Part shown: positions 44,776-53,250 of the stretch, piece by piece
How positions within the stretch are numbered: the stretch's first letter is position 1
Layout: every line of letters begins with the position of its first letter
DNA from: Lacrimispora xylanisolvens
GTDB lineage: Bacteria > Bacillota > Clostridia > Lachnospirales > Lachnospiraceae
Direction of reading: 5' to 3'
Length of the DNA: 64,000 bases
Assembly (NCBI RefSeq): GCF_002934545.1
Contig: NZ_PTJA01000005.1
Location: forward strand, 124,001-188,000
Position numbers and translations under genes: made by a program
Notes under the pieces: model-generated
What the model saw: the letters and a program-made list of their open reading frames with translations, nothing else
Database searches by the model: none
What the model was told of the DNA's origin: nothing

Positions 44776-45980
44776 CTTATGCCCTCCCTGTCTGCGGTAA
44801 GTCCATATTCCTGTGCAATCTCATGGAATGCAGGAAGTGAACGTTCAATCTGTTCATAAGATACACAATAAGCAATCCGCGCGTAACCAGGACATGCAAA
44901 AGCACTTCCCTGCACCAGAAGAACCCGGTGTTTTTTACAATATTCACAAAACAGTTTGTCATCTTCCGGAGTTTTTATAAACAGATAAAACGCACCTTCC
45001 GGTTTAATACATTCAAATCCGTATTCTGTTAAACGGTTGTAGAGAAGTTCCCTGTTTTTATTATAAGCAGACAAGTTCACTTTTTCATCCACGCAGCGAA
45101 GAATCACCCTCTGCATCAGAGACGGAGCATTGACACATCCCAGAACACGGTTTGAAATGCTGGCGGCCGCAATCACAGCCTTTGAATCCTCCACCTCATC
45201 AGGAATGACCAGATAGCCGATTCTTTCCCCTGGCAGAGATAAGGATTTGCTGTAGGAATAGCAGACCACTGTATTTCTGTAAAACAGCGTCACATAAGGA
45301 ACCTCAACACCGTCATAAGCAAGCTCTCTGTAAGGCTCATCTGAAATCAGGAGTATGGAAGATCCATACTCTTTTTCTTTCCGCTCCAGAATGGCACCAA
45401 TCTCCCGAAGGGTTTCAGAAGAATAAACCACGCCGGTTGGATTATTGGGAGTATTTATAATGACTGCCTTAGTCCTGTTTGTGATTCTGCTTTCAAATTC
45501 CAGGAGATTTGGCTGAAAAGTTTCTGTATTGGGAGGAACAACAGTAAGCACGCCGTCATAATTACGTACGTAAGAACCATATTCCATAAAATAGGGTGCG
45601 AATACGATTACCTCATCACCAGGATCTAATATGGTCTTTAAAATCACGTTCAGACCGCTGGCGGCCCCTACCGTCATAAGGAGATTGCCTCCATGAAAAT
45701 GAGTCCCGAACCTTCGGTTGATGGACTGTGCGATGCCTTCTCTTACGTCATCAAAACCTGCATTGCTCATATATCCATGAACCATGGTTGATTCTTCCTC
45801 ATTCATAATATCAAGGATTGCCTGCTTTACTGCATCCGGTGCAGGTACGTTGGGATTACCGAGGCTGAAATCATAGACATTTTCTGCACCATATTCGGCA
45901 GCCATCTTCTTTCCCTCTTCGAACATGGCGCGGATGGCGGAATTGTTTTCTACAAGGGGTCTCATCTTGTCTGCTATCAT
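44772..45980 (-). CDS. PLP-dependent class I/II aminotransferase
   Basis: 402 residues. The fold type I motifs are NNPTGVVYS, the Asp/Tyr pair in LISDEPYRELAY, and lysine in VCYSYSKSLSLPGERIGYL. The amino-terminal MIADKMRPLVENNSAIRAMFEEG is typical of a clostridial aspartate-type aminotransferase subgroup. The substrate is uncertain. AAGGAAGG lies 9 bases before the ATG at 45980, which also avoids overlap with the GGDEF/EAL gene. It is coupled to hisC by ATGA overlap. Confidence 0.9.
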   Translation of the reverse strand: MIADKMRPLVENNSAIRAMFEEGKKMAAEYGAENVYDFSLGNPNVPAPDAVKQAILDIMNEEESTMVHGYMSNAGFDDVREGIAQSINRRFGTHFHGGNLLMTVGAASGLNVILKTILDPGDEVIVFAPYFMEYGSYVRNYDGVLTVVPPNTETFQPNLLEFESRITNRTKAVIINTPNNPTGVVYSSETLREIGAILERKEKEYGSSILLISDEPYRELAYDGVEVPYVTLFYRNTVVCYSYSKSLSLPGERIGYLVIPDEVEDSKAVIAAASISNRVLGCVNAPSLMQRVILRCVDEKVNLSAYNKNRELLYNRLTEYGFECIKPEGAFYLFIKTPEDDKLFCEYCKKHRVLLVQGSAFACPGYARIAYCVSYEQIERSLPAFHEIAQEYGLTADREGIR

Positions 45981-46056
45981 ATCATTATTCCTTCCTTTAT
46001 CCTGAAATGGTTTACGTGGATTATAACACATATGAAAAAAGAGGTCTATTCTTTCT

Positions 46057-49000
46057 TTACAATTCCTGATCTGTGCTAAGGGCATTTTTTAACAGGGAAG
46101 CTTTCACTCTGTCATAGCATTCCTCAAAATCGTCATCCTGAACCCGGATTACGGTCAGACCTGCACGGACAGGAAGCAGTGCCTTGGATACCTGGCTCAT
46201 CATCTGATATCTTAATTCCTTTAAAATGCGCCTGCATTTTACCTTCATATCTTCTTCTTTGATATTCCGGCACAGAATCAGGATTTCAAAATCCCCATCC
46301 AGGCACATGATATCGTCTTCTCTGAAAAACCGCTTCATGAACAACGCCTGTTCCAAAAATACCTGTCTTGCCGAATTTCCTGCCGGATAAGTGCTTCCAC
46401 CGTGAAAGGAAAACAGCAAAAGACCTGAAGTTAAAAATCTGTGGCGTGACAGATAATTCTGCATCCTCCCCACTGCTGCATCACGGTTCTGGAAGAACCG
46501 TACTCCCTCTGGCAGTACCGGAGTTCTGCATTCCTCCACCTGACTATACAACTCGCCAAGCTCCTCAATATCCAGCATCACTCCATAAAGGAAGCTGTCC
46601 CCTGATTTCACGGACAATCTGGAATGGCAAAGAATCCATTTGTACCCGTTGCGGGTCAGGATCCGGTACTCAACGCCCTTTAAGCTCTCATCAGGACTTA
46701 AGGTCTCCGTCATGAGCCTGATTTTTTCCCTATCACCCGGGTGTATCATATTTAAAAGACGATTTTGGAAGAGCTCATTCAGCTCATTACTGCTATAGCC
46801 GAGTATCTCAAGGAATCGGGGGCTTGTATACAAAAACTCCATATCTCCGGTTTTTCTGCAGCGGTAATATCCCCCCAGCATACCAGAGCTTAAAAATTCC
46901 AGCTCGTCATTTTTAAACCGCAGGGTTCTGTTGGCTTCCTGAAGACGCTTCTGTGCCAGTACGGTATCGGTAATATCCATGCAGGCGCTTACAATTGCAA
47001 ATCTTCCGTCTTCCGCCTGTACCACCCGGCCCTTGGCCACCATCCACAGCCAGGTTCCATCTTTTTTTCTCAGCCTGTGACGGAACGTGTATTCCATTCC
47101 CGGAGCCATAAAACGAAGGGTATTCCCCTGTATCATGTTTAAATCTTCCGGGTGCAGAAGGTTTCTTCCCAGCCCATCAGTCTCCCTGGCAAATTCCTCA
47201 TAAGAATCGTAATTTAAAATACGAAGCATCTCATTATTGGCAAAATACAAAGGCAGCCCCTTATCACAGTAAACTCCGATTAAACCGCCTGGTGCCATCT
47301 GGGCAAAAACCGCGCTGGCTGCCCATTGATTCTCTTCTGCAATATTATTAAAGGATATATTCTTACCGGCAATCTTCAATACATCTCTTAACATATTCTG
47401 GGAATCTTTCAGCTTCTGCCTCTGTTCCATCTGCTCTGTGGCATCCCTTACCGCTCCATAGTAAAGGCGGTGATCATCCTGCTCCCGTAAAAAGAAGACG
47501 CGCAGATGCACCCACATTAATTCTCCGCTGGTGCGGTAACGGCGAAACGTTCCTTCCGCCCCCTGAAGAGGATTGTTATAGGCCTCCTCAAAAATATTCA
47601 GGACCCAGTCCATGTCCTCTCTGTATACCTTGTTTAACACATACCGTTTCCGTTCTTCCATATCAATTGGATTATCTCCGGTCACACGGTAATATTCCTC
47701 ATTCACACGGAGAATCTCACAGCGGTCCTCGTAGATCTCATACAATGCAATGGCGCCAAGCATGTTATTAAGCATGGCTTCGCTGATGATATTCTCGTTA
47801 AACAGATCTTCCAGCTTCAGCTGCTTTAGCTGCCGTGCCTGAATACCTCTGTAATCTAAATTGTTGTCTTCATCCAGTAGTTTTTCTAATACGTGTACCG
47901 GCAGGGGCTCATGGTAATAAAAGCCCTGTCCGTAAATGCAGCCGATATTGATGAGAAAATCAACCTGTTCCTTTTCTTCCACACCCTCTGCTATGACCTT
48001 TAACTGCATCACTCTGGCCATACGGACAATGGTCTCTAAGATTCCCATCCCTCTTCCCTTGCTGTTCTCGTTCATATCAAGGAATTTGGTATCAATCTTG
48101 ATTACATCCACATTCACATCCTTTAACATGTTTAAGGATGAATACCCGCTTCCAAAATCGTCCATGAACACGGGGAAACCGGCCCTGCGCAGATCTTCCA
48201 CAACTTTTCGGATCAGATCATAATCTTCCGCATAGGCACTTTCCGTAATCTCAATCTCCAGATATTTGGGATCGATCTCGTAGCGGCTTACCAGCTGTTT
48301 AAACTTCTCTACAACATCAATGGCATAAATATCCATGCGGGACATATTTACCGAAATGGGGATGGGACGCCTTCCTTCTTTAATCCAGGTGCTTAGCTGT
48401 CTGCATACCATCTCCCACACATACACGTCAAGATATGTAATAAAGCCGTTCTGTTCCAGCAGCGGAATAAATTCTCCGGGTGATATCACCCCTCTCTGGG
48501 GGTGCTGCCATCTGACCAGGGATTCCAGACCGATAATCCTGCCTGTCAGCATATTGCACTGGGGCTGGGCATAGAATATAAATTCCTTCTTCTCAAGTGC
48601 CCGCTGAATTTCAGAAAGCAGAACCTGGTCACTTTCCATCTTCCGCTTCATTCCCGGATCATACCAGCCCACTCGTTTCGTATAATTGCCCTTCACAGAA
48701 TTAAGCGCTATGGCAGCCCTGTCGTACATCATGCTTACCGGGAGACTTAAATCCTCAACCCGGTACACACCAAACGCAGGCATAAATCCCGCGTTGCCCC
48801 CATACTGCTTGGCATAGATGTTAATCACATCCTCCAGTTCTTCCAGCACGGACAAATCTTCGGGAATGAGGATAACAAAATCATCTCCGCCCATATAACC
48901 GGCGACAGAAGAGTAAAACTTCTCGATCTCTTTTAAATAATCGCCAATTCTTATTAGGAAACGATCCCCTTCCTCTTCTCCGTACCATTCATTAAACAGC

Positions 49001-49872
49001 TTAAAATGTTCAATATCGATTGCCACCATAAAGAATCCGGTAGAATCTGTATTTTTTAAAAGATAATCCGCCTTCTCAAAAAATGGACCATAACGGTAAA
49101 GACCTGTCATGGAATCCGTCTCTTCCCTTATCTCCCTGAGCCGTCTTTCCTCTTCTTCATCCTTTTTCTTTCGCTCATCGATATCCTGGATATAACACAT
49201 AATGATGGCATCTTTATCCGGCTCTTCCCCGCTGCGGAATAAAACAAGAATCAGATTCATCCAGCAGTATCCGTCACCTGGCATCTTCCTGCGGAACTCT
49301 CCCCTTAATACCCGGTCACTGTCCCTCAAACGAGAGGCCATGGATGATAAATCCCAAAATTCTTCAAAGCTCTGCTTTTCATCGGGATGCACCATGAAAT
49401 TCAGTGTTTCCGTGAGAATCTGATCCAACCGGCCTTCCTCAGGAGACAATTCAAGCTTTTCACTATCATGAAATAAAACTTTATAAGTATTCGCTAAAAA
49501 ATTAAGTTCCAGCAATCCGTCATATACCGTTGACTCAGTCAGATAATAGAACAGATTTTTATTTTTTTCATCTACCGGCCGTGACATAATAAGCCTGCAG
49601 TTTTCACTGCCCGGCCAGTCAATCTGCCCGGAAGAAATTGCCATCCAGGCCTGAGAGGCAGTATTATAAGAAATCACCGGACCGCTGTTCTCACCTGTCC
49701 AGGGGCAGTCCGTACAGGGAGCTGATTTTACTCCTATTCCTTGATAGCAGTGCATTCCTACCTGTAAATTCGGATAATATAATTTTGCCATATCATTCAG
49801 ATATACAATCTTGTAATCCTGGTCAATTATGTAAATACCAGCTTCTCCGTTTTCACACGACATACGCTTCAT
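46057..49872 (-). CDS. Multi-PAS GGDEF/EAL cyclic-di-GMP signalling protein
   Basis: About 1271 residues, no membrane segment. The order is: N-terminal PAS-like domain with the cysteine motif CTDCPW near residue 55, a second PAS (about 150-240), GGDEF (about 260-410) with GGDDF, and EAL (about 425-680) with ESL in place of EAL plus DDFGSGYSS. Two or three PAS folds follow (about 690-1110), and then a C-terminal segment with faint GGDEF character. The EAL metal and catalytic residues look largely retained, so phosphodiesterase activity is likely. GGDDF may still work as a cyclase or bind GTP. The start is set by an AGAGG site before the ATG at 49872; a TTG at 49893 is an alternative. Confidence 0.9.
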   Translation of the reverse strand: MKRMSCENGEAGIYIIDQDYKIVYLNDMAKLYYPNLQVGMHCYQGIGVKSAPCTDCPWTGENSGPVISYNTASQAWMAISSGQIDWPGSENCRLIMSRPVDEKNKNLFYYLTESTVYDGLLELNFLANTYKVLFHDSEKLELSPEEGRLDQILTETLNFMVHPDEKQSFEEFWDLSSMASRLRDSDRVLRGEFRRKMPGDGYCWMNLILVLFRSGEEPDKDAIIMCYIQDIDERKKKDEEEERRLREIREETDSMTGLYRYGPFFEKADYLLKNTDSTGFFMVAIDIEHFKLFNEWYGEEEGDRFLIRIGDYLKEIEKFYSSVAGYMGGDDFVILIPEDLSVLEELEDVINIYAKQYGGNAGFMPAFGVYRVEDLSLPVSMMYDRAAIALNSVKGNYTKRVGWYDPGMKRKMESDQVLLSEIQRALEKKEFIFYAQPQCNMLTGRIIGLESLVRWQHPQRGVISPGEFIPLLEQNGFITYLDVYVWEMVCRQLSTWIKEGRRPIPISVNMSRMDIYAIDVVEKFKQLVSRYEIDPKYLEIEITESAYAEDYDLIRKVVEDLRRAGFPVFMDDFGSGYSSLNMLKDVNVDVIKIDTKFLDMNENSKGRGMGILETIVRMARVMQLKVIAEGVEEKEQVDFLINIGCIYGQGFYYHEPLPVHVLEKLLDEDNNLDYRGIQARQLKQLKLEDLFNENIISEAMLNNMLGAIALYEIYEDRCEILRVNEEYYRVTGDNPIDMEERKRYVLNKVYREDMDWVLNIFEEAYNNPLQGAEGTFRRYRTSGELMWVHLRVFFLREQDDHRLYYGAVRDATEQMEQRQKLKDSQNMLRDVLKIAGKNISFNNIAEENQWAASAVFAQMAPGGLIGVYCDKGLPLYFANNEMLRILNYDSYEEFARETDGLGRNLLHPEDLNMIQGNTLRFMAPGMEYTFRHRLRKKDGTWLWMVAKGRVVQAEDGRFAIVSACMDITDTVLAQKRLQEANRTLRFKNDELEFLSSGMLGGYYRCRKTGDMEFLYTSPRFLEILGYSSNELNELFQNRLLNMIHPGDREKIRLMTETLSPDESLKGVEYRILTRNGYKWILCHSRLSVKSGDSFLYGVMLDIEELGELYSQVEECRTPVLPEGVRFFQNRDAAVGRMQNYLSRHRFLTSGLLLFSFHGGSTYPAGNSARQVFLEQALFMKRFFREDDIMCLDGDFEILILCRNIKEEDMKVKCRRILKELRYQMMSQVSKALLPVRAGLTVIRVQDDDFEECYDRVKASLLKNALSTDQEL

Positions 49873-50222
49873 AAGCTCCCGCCTCTCCTGCAATATATCT
49901 TCTTTGCAGTAACTAAATTAAGGTATATTATAGTATGAAAATGTAGTTTTCGTCAACACGTTAGCAATATACCGCAGCAGAATTTTTATTCATAACAAAT
50001 CATAATTATTCACATTTTATCAAATACCCGCACAATTCTTTTAATAATACTAAAATTTTTTTAGGCAATTTTTTCCTGTTTCCATGATAAACAGGGAATT
50101 TTACGTTCCTGGAAATTAAGCCTGTCTTGGATTATGTGACGAAATATTTTTAATTTCAGGGTTTAATATGCAAGGAATTTTTCTTATTTTATTAATAAAT
50201 ATTTTTATGGGATAAGCAAAAA
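49873..50222. other. AT-rich intergenic region, no gene seen
   Basis: About 350 bases of AT-rich DNA between the GGDEF/EAL start and the terminator of the ddl operon. An AGGGAATTTTACGTTCC-type partial inverted repeat lies near 50090-50115. No ORF with a ribosome site and no recognisable RNA was found. It probably holds the promoter of the signalling gene. Confidence 0.5.
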
Positions 50223-50283
50223 GCATGACAGCCGCTTCTGCTGTCAAATTTACTCAGACGGCTTTCTGCGACGGCTGTCATGC
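50223..50283 (-). terminator. Long terminator hairpin after the ddl-dapF2 operon
   Basis: GCATGACAGCCG pairs perfectly with CGGCTGTCATGC (12 bp), with an inner TTTGACAGCAGAAG region and CTTTTTGC downstream on the minus strand. Confidence 0.75.
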
Positions 50284-50297
50284 CCAATTATCTCTTT

Positions 50298-51158
50298 TTA
50301 CTGAAGTGCCTTTACCTGTTCTGCAAATTCATGAGACAGGGTAAATCTGCCTACATAACCCACTTCTCCTGTCATGAGAACACTGTAATCTTCCTTGATT
50401 TCCACTTCCAGAACCCCGCCTGGCATATGCACATACATCTTCGGGTCTGTCAGCCCCATACGGTATGCAGCTCCAGCTGCTGCGCAGCCGCTGGTTCCGG
50501 AGGCAAGGGTATAACCAGCTCCTCTTTCATAGATCTCGATCTCAATGTTGGTGCGGTCCAGCACCTTTAAAAGCTGGGTATTAATCCGTTCCGGAAAATA
50601 CCCGGCATTTTCAGAATGTTTCCCGATCCGGCATACAAGATCCTTTGATATATCATTTAACCAGATTACACAGTGAGGATTTCCGATGCTTACACAGGTA
50701 ACGCGGTAAGGGATGCTGCCAAACAGCATGGTTTCATTTAAAACCTCTCTTCTTGGGCCTGTAACAGGTATTTCATCGCTGTAAAAGCTGAGTTTACCCA
50801 TGGAAACTTTAATCTTGGTTCCCTCTTCGTTTAAATACTGGATGGTCTGCTCTCCGCTTAAGGTGTTGATTACAAACTTATTTTTCTGGACATAACCGGC
50901 ATCCTTTAAATATTTTCCGAATATCCGCACACCGTTTCCGCTTAACTCCGCTTCACTTCCATCGGGATTTAATATTTTTACTTCCAGCTTATCCTGCCCC
51001 ATGATGGGTCCAACCAGCAGCCCGTCTGAACCTACACCAAAATTCCGGTCACAGATCAGCCGGATATTTTCCTTTGTCAGTTTGCATTCATTTTTATTGG
51101 GATCAAAAATAAGATAATCATTTCCAAGACCATGATATTTTTCCAAAGTTATATTCAT
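50298..51158 (-). CDS. DapF-like epimerase paralogue with both catalytic cysteines replaced by serine
   Basis: 286 residues with the full two-domain DapF fold. The substrate-side motifs GLGNDYLIFDP, NPDGSEAEL, NPHCVIW and ERIN match DapF. The two catalytic positions are changed: AELSGNGVRIFGKY has Ser where DapF has Cys (codon AGC), and TLASGTSGCAAAG has Ser (codon TCC). The Glu of the usual GSGET is Tyr (GAGYT). Ordinary DAP epimerisation through paired thiols is therefore unlikely. Other superfamily members without the Cys pair (PhzF, PrpF) run isomerisations with other residues. Its start overlaps the ddl stop by 4 bases. Confidence 0.88.
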   Translation of the reverse strand: MNITLEKYHGLGNDYLIFDPNKNECKLTKENIRLICDRNFGVGSDGLLVGPIMGQDKLEVKILNPDGSEAELSGNGVRIFGKYLKDAGYVQKNKFVINTLSGEQTIQYLNEEGTKIKVSMGKLSFYSDEIPVTGPRREVLNETMLFGSIPYRVTCVSIGNPHCVIWLNDISKDLVCRIGKHSENAGYFPERINTQLLKVLDRTNIEIEIYERGAGYTLASGTSGCAAAGAAYRMGLTDPKMYVHMPGGVLEVEIKEDYSVLMTGEVGYVGRFTLSHEFAEQVKALQ

Positions 51159-52177
51159 TCTAATGCCCCTTTCCCATGTCTGACTATTAAGTCACACAGT
51201 TCCTGATAAGAGATTCCTGCAGCTTTTGCTTCCTGGGGAAGTAAGCTGTAAGGTGTCATCCCCGGTAATGTATTTGCTTCCAGACAGTAAATACTGCCAT
51301 CTTCTTTCATCATAAAATCCACTCTGGAGTAATAACCAAGTGAAAGAACCTTATGTACTTTTACAGCCAGATCCGCCAGATGATCCGCTTCCTCTTTTGA
51401 AAGACTGGCAGGACAGATCTCCTCCGTCTTACCCGGCTGGTATTTGTTCTCATAATCATAAAAGCCGCTTATGGGCTTAATCTCAATAGCCGGAAGTGGT
51501 GTTCCTCCAAGTATACCCACTGAAAATTCCCTGCCGGTAATTTTCGCCTCTGCAAGCACCGTGTTTTCACAGGAAAATGCAGTCTCAAGTGCCTTCTTCC
51601 ACTGCTCTTCCTCTTCCACCATGGTTACTCCAATGCTGGACCCGCAACCGCATGGTTTGACAACACAGGGATATACAAAAGGCTCTGTCCCGGCTCCTTT
51701 TTCATAAAGTCTCCATTCGGGAGTTGGAATATTCTCCTCCCGCATTAAAAGCTTAGCCAGATGCTTATCCATGGCTTTTAAGCAGCCCTCGAATCCGGTT
51801 CCCGTATAAGGAATCCCAAATCCGTCCAGAATTGCCTGAATCTGGCCGTTTTCTCCTGCTCCTCCATGAAGTGCCAGAAAAACCATCTCCGACTCCATAC
51901 ATGCTTCCATCACCCGGTTTCCCATAATTCCACGTAAGCCGCCCTTCCGTCTCACATGTTCTAAATCGGGAGCACTCTCGCCAATGTGACTGGAAAATTC
52001 CATGCCGTCTTCTAAACGGTAAAACCGGATTTCTTCCCCGTCCGGAATTCCCAGATAAGAATCTATCAGACATACTTCATGCCCCTGCTCCATCAGTGCA
52101 TTTGTAATCATGGCTCCTGAGGATAAGGACACTTCCCGTTCCGGGCTGTATCCGCCCGCCAGTACTGCTATTTTCAT
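51155..52177 (-). CDS. ddl: D-alanine-D-alanine ligase
   Basis: 340 residues, ATP-grasp. Motifs: GGYSPEREVSLSSG at the N-terminus, ALHGGAGENGQIQ, VKPCGCGSSIGV (ATP-binding loop), GREFSVGILGG, FYDYENKYQPG and LEANTLPGMTPYSLLP. It joins two D-alanines for the UDP-MurNAc pentapeptide. Features of VanA/VanB-type D-Ala-D-Lac ligases are not obvious, but D-Ala-D-Ser or other specificity cannot be excluded by eye. ATGATG gives two starts; the second (52177) has the better distance to AAGGA. It is coupled to the DapF-like gene. Confidence 0.92.
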   Translation of the reverse strand: MKIAVLAGGYSPEREVSLSSGAMITNALMEQGHEVCLIDSYLGIPDGEEIRFYRLEDGMEFSSHIGESAPDLEHVRRKGGLRGIMGNRVMEACMESEMVFLALHGGAGENGQIQAILDGFGIPYTGTGFEGCLKAMDKHLAKLLMREENIPTPEWRLYEKGAGTEPFVYPCVVKPCGCGSSIGVTMVEEEEQWKKALETAFSCENTVLAEAKITGREFSVGILGGTPLPAIEIKPISGFYDYENKYQPGKTEEICPASLSKEEADHLADLAVKVHKVLSLGYYSRVDFMMKEDGSIYCLEANTLPGMTPYSLLPQEAKAAGISYQELCDLIVRHGKGALE

Positions 52178-52218
52178 CATTCATTCCTTTTCATTCCAGT
52201 ATTTGATTGATACTATCT

Positions 52219-52247
52219 ATTATAGACAGCACTTTCCAGCATTTCTA
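52219..52247 (-). promoter_or_regulatory. Candidate promoter of the ddl-dapF2 operon
   Basis: TAGAAA (52247-52242), a 17-base spacer and TATAAT (52224-52219). The -10 is perfect and the -35 weak, which would suit activation by a bound regulator. Confidence 0.5.
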
Positions 52248-52317
52248 TTAATATAATGCTTTATATATTGCAAATAGTGTTGTATTATAAAACGGAAGGG
52301 AGGTGTCACCTGCCACA

Positions 52318-53172
52318 ATGATTAACTATGAAAAACGGGGCTATCTAAACAGCAATTTTAAACTGTTCCACCTTATGGACGAAGGTAAGCAGAGCTATGA
52401 TTACCACTATCATGATTTTGATAAAATAATTATTTTTATCCAGGGATCTGTTACATACCGGATTGAGGGCTGCGCCTATTCTCTGGAACCATATGATATC
52501 ATTCTGGTAAGCCATAACGACATACACCGGCCGGATATAGCAGCTCACATTCCTTATGAACGAATCATTGTCTATCTTTCACCGGGATTTTTAAACGCAT
52601 ATCAGTCAGATGACTATGATTTAAGCGCCTGCTTTCAAAAATCCAGAGAGCTCCATTCCCATGTACTGAGAATCCACTCCATGGAAAAGAGCAGTTTGTA
52701 CCGGACATTAACCAATCTGGAATATGCCTGCACTCATGACGGCTATGCAAAAGATTTATACTGCCAGGTAGTCTTCCTCGAATTTATGATTCAGTTAAAC
52801 CGTGCCTCTCTGACAAACAGAGTCCAGTATCTGCCACCGTCTACCGGAGATGCCAGGATTTTAAGTATCATGGATCACATTAACAGCCACCTGACAGAAG
52901 ACATGACCGTGGATTTAATTGCAGAATCATTTTTTATCAGCCGCTATCATCTGATGCATCTTTTTAAAGAAGAGACAGGCTATACCCTCTTCGATTATAT
53001 TACGGAAAAACGCCTTCTGCTGGCAAGAGAACGCTTAAGAACCGGCATTTCCGTTACCGACGTATGTTTTTCCTGCGGATTTAAAAATTATTCTACGTTC
53101 TCCAGAGCTTACAAAAATAAGTTTCACATCTCCCCATCAGAAACCATAAAAGAGGATACCATTTTATTATAA
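52318..53172 (+). CDS. AraC-family transcriptional regulator
   Basis: About 284 residues. An N-terminal cupin sensor (about 20-150: YHYHDFDKIIIFIQGSV, LEPYDIILVSHNDIHRP) is followed by a C-terminal double HTH (about 185-284: DLIAESFFISRYHLMHLFKEE and DVCFSCGFKNYSTFSRAYK). It is divergent from ddl with a 140-base shared region, so it may control that operon; its ligand is unknown. A GTG at 52303 abuts the GGAGG and is unlikely as start. The ATG at 52318 is used although the gap is long (14 bases). Confidence 0.9.
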   Translation: MINYEKRGYLNSNFKLFHLMDEGKQSYDYHYHDFDKIIIFIQGSVTYRIEGCAYSLEPYDIILVSHNDIHRPDIAAHIPYERIIVYLSPGFLNAYQSDDYDLSACFQKSRELHSHVLRIHSMEKSSLYRTLTNLEYACTHDGYAKDLYCQVVFLEFMIQLNRASLTNRVQYLPPSTGDARILSIMDHINSHLTEDMTVDLIAESFFISRYHLMHLFKEETGYTLFDYITEKRLLLARERLRTGISVTDVCFSCGFKNYSTFSRAYKNKFHISPSETIKEDTILL

Positions 53173-53193
53173 TATAACTGCCAGACATAAAAC

Positions 53194-53232
53194 ATGCGCA
53201 TGAATCCGGTCATTTGCCAGATCCATGCGCAT
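53194..53232 (-). terminator. Bidirectional hairpin between the AraC and polymerase genes
   Basis: ATGCGCATG.AT pairs with AT.CATGCGCAT around a 15-base region. It lies between convergent genes, with GTTTTATG on the minus side. Confidence 0.65.
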
Positions 53233-53250
53233 CTTCCTATGAGTATTCTT

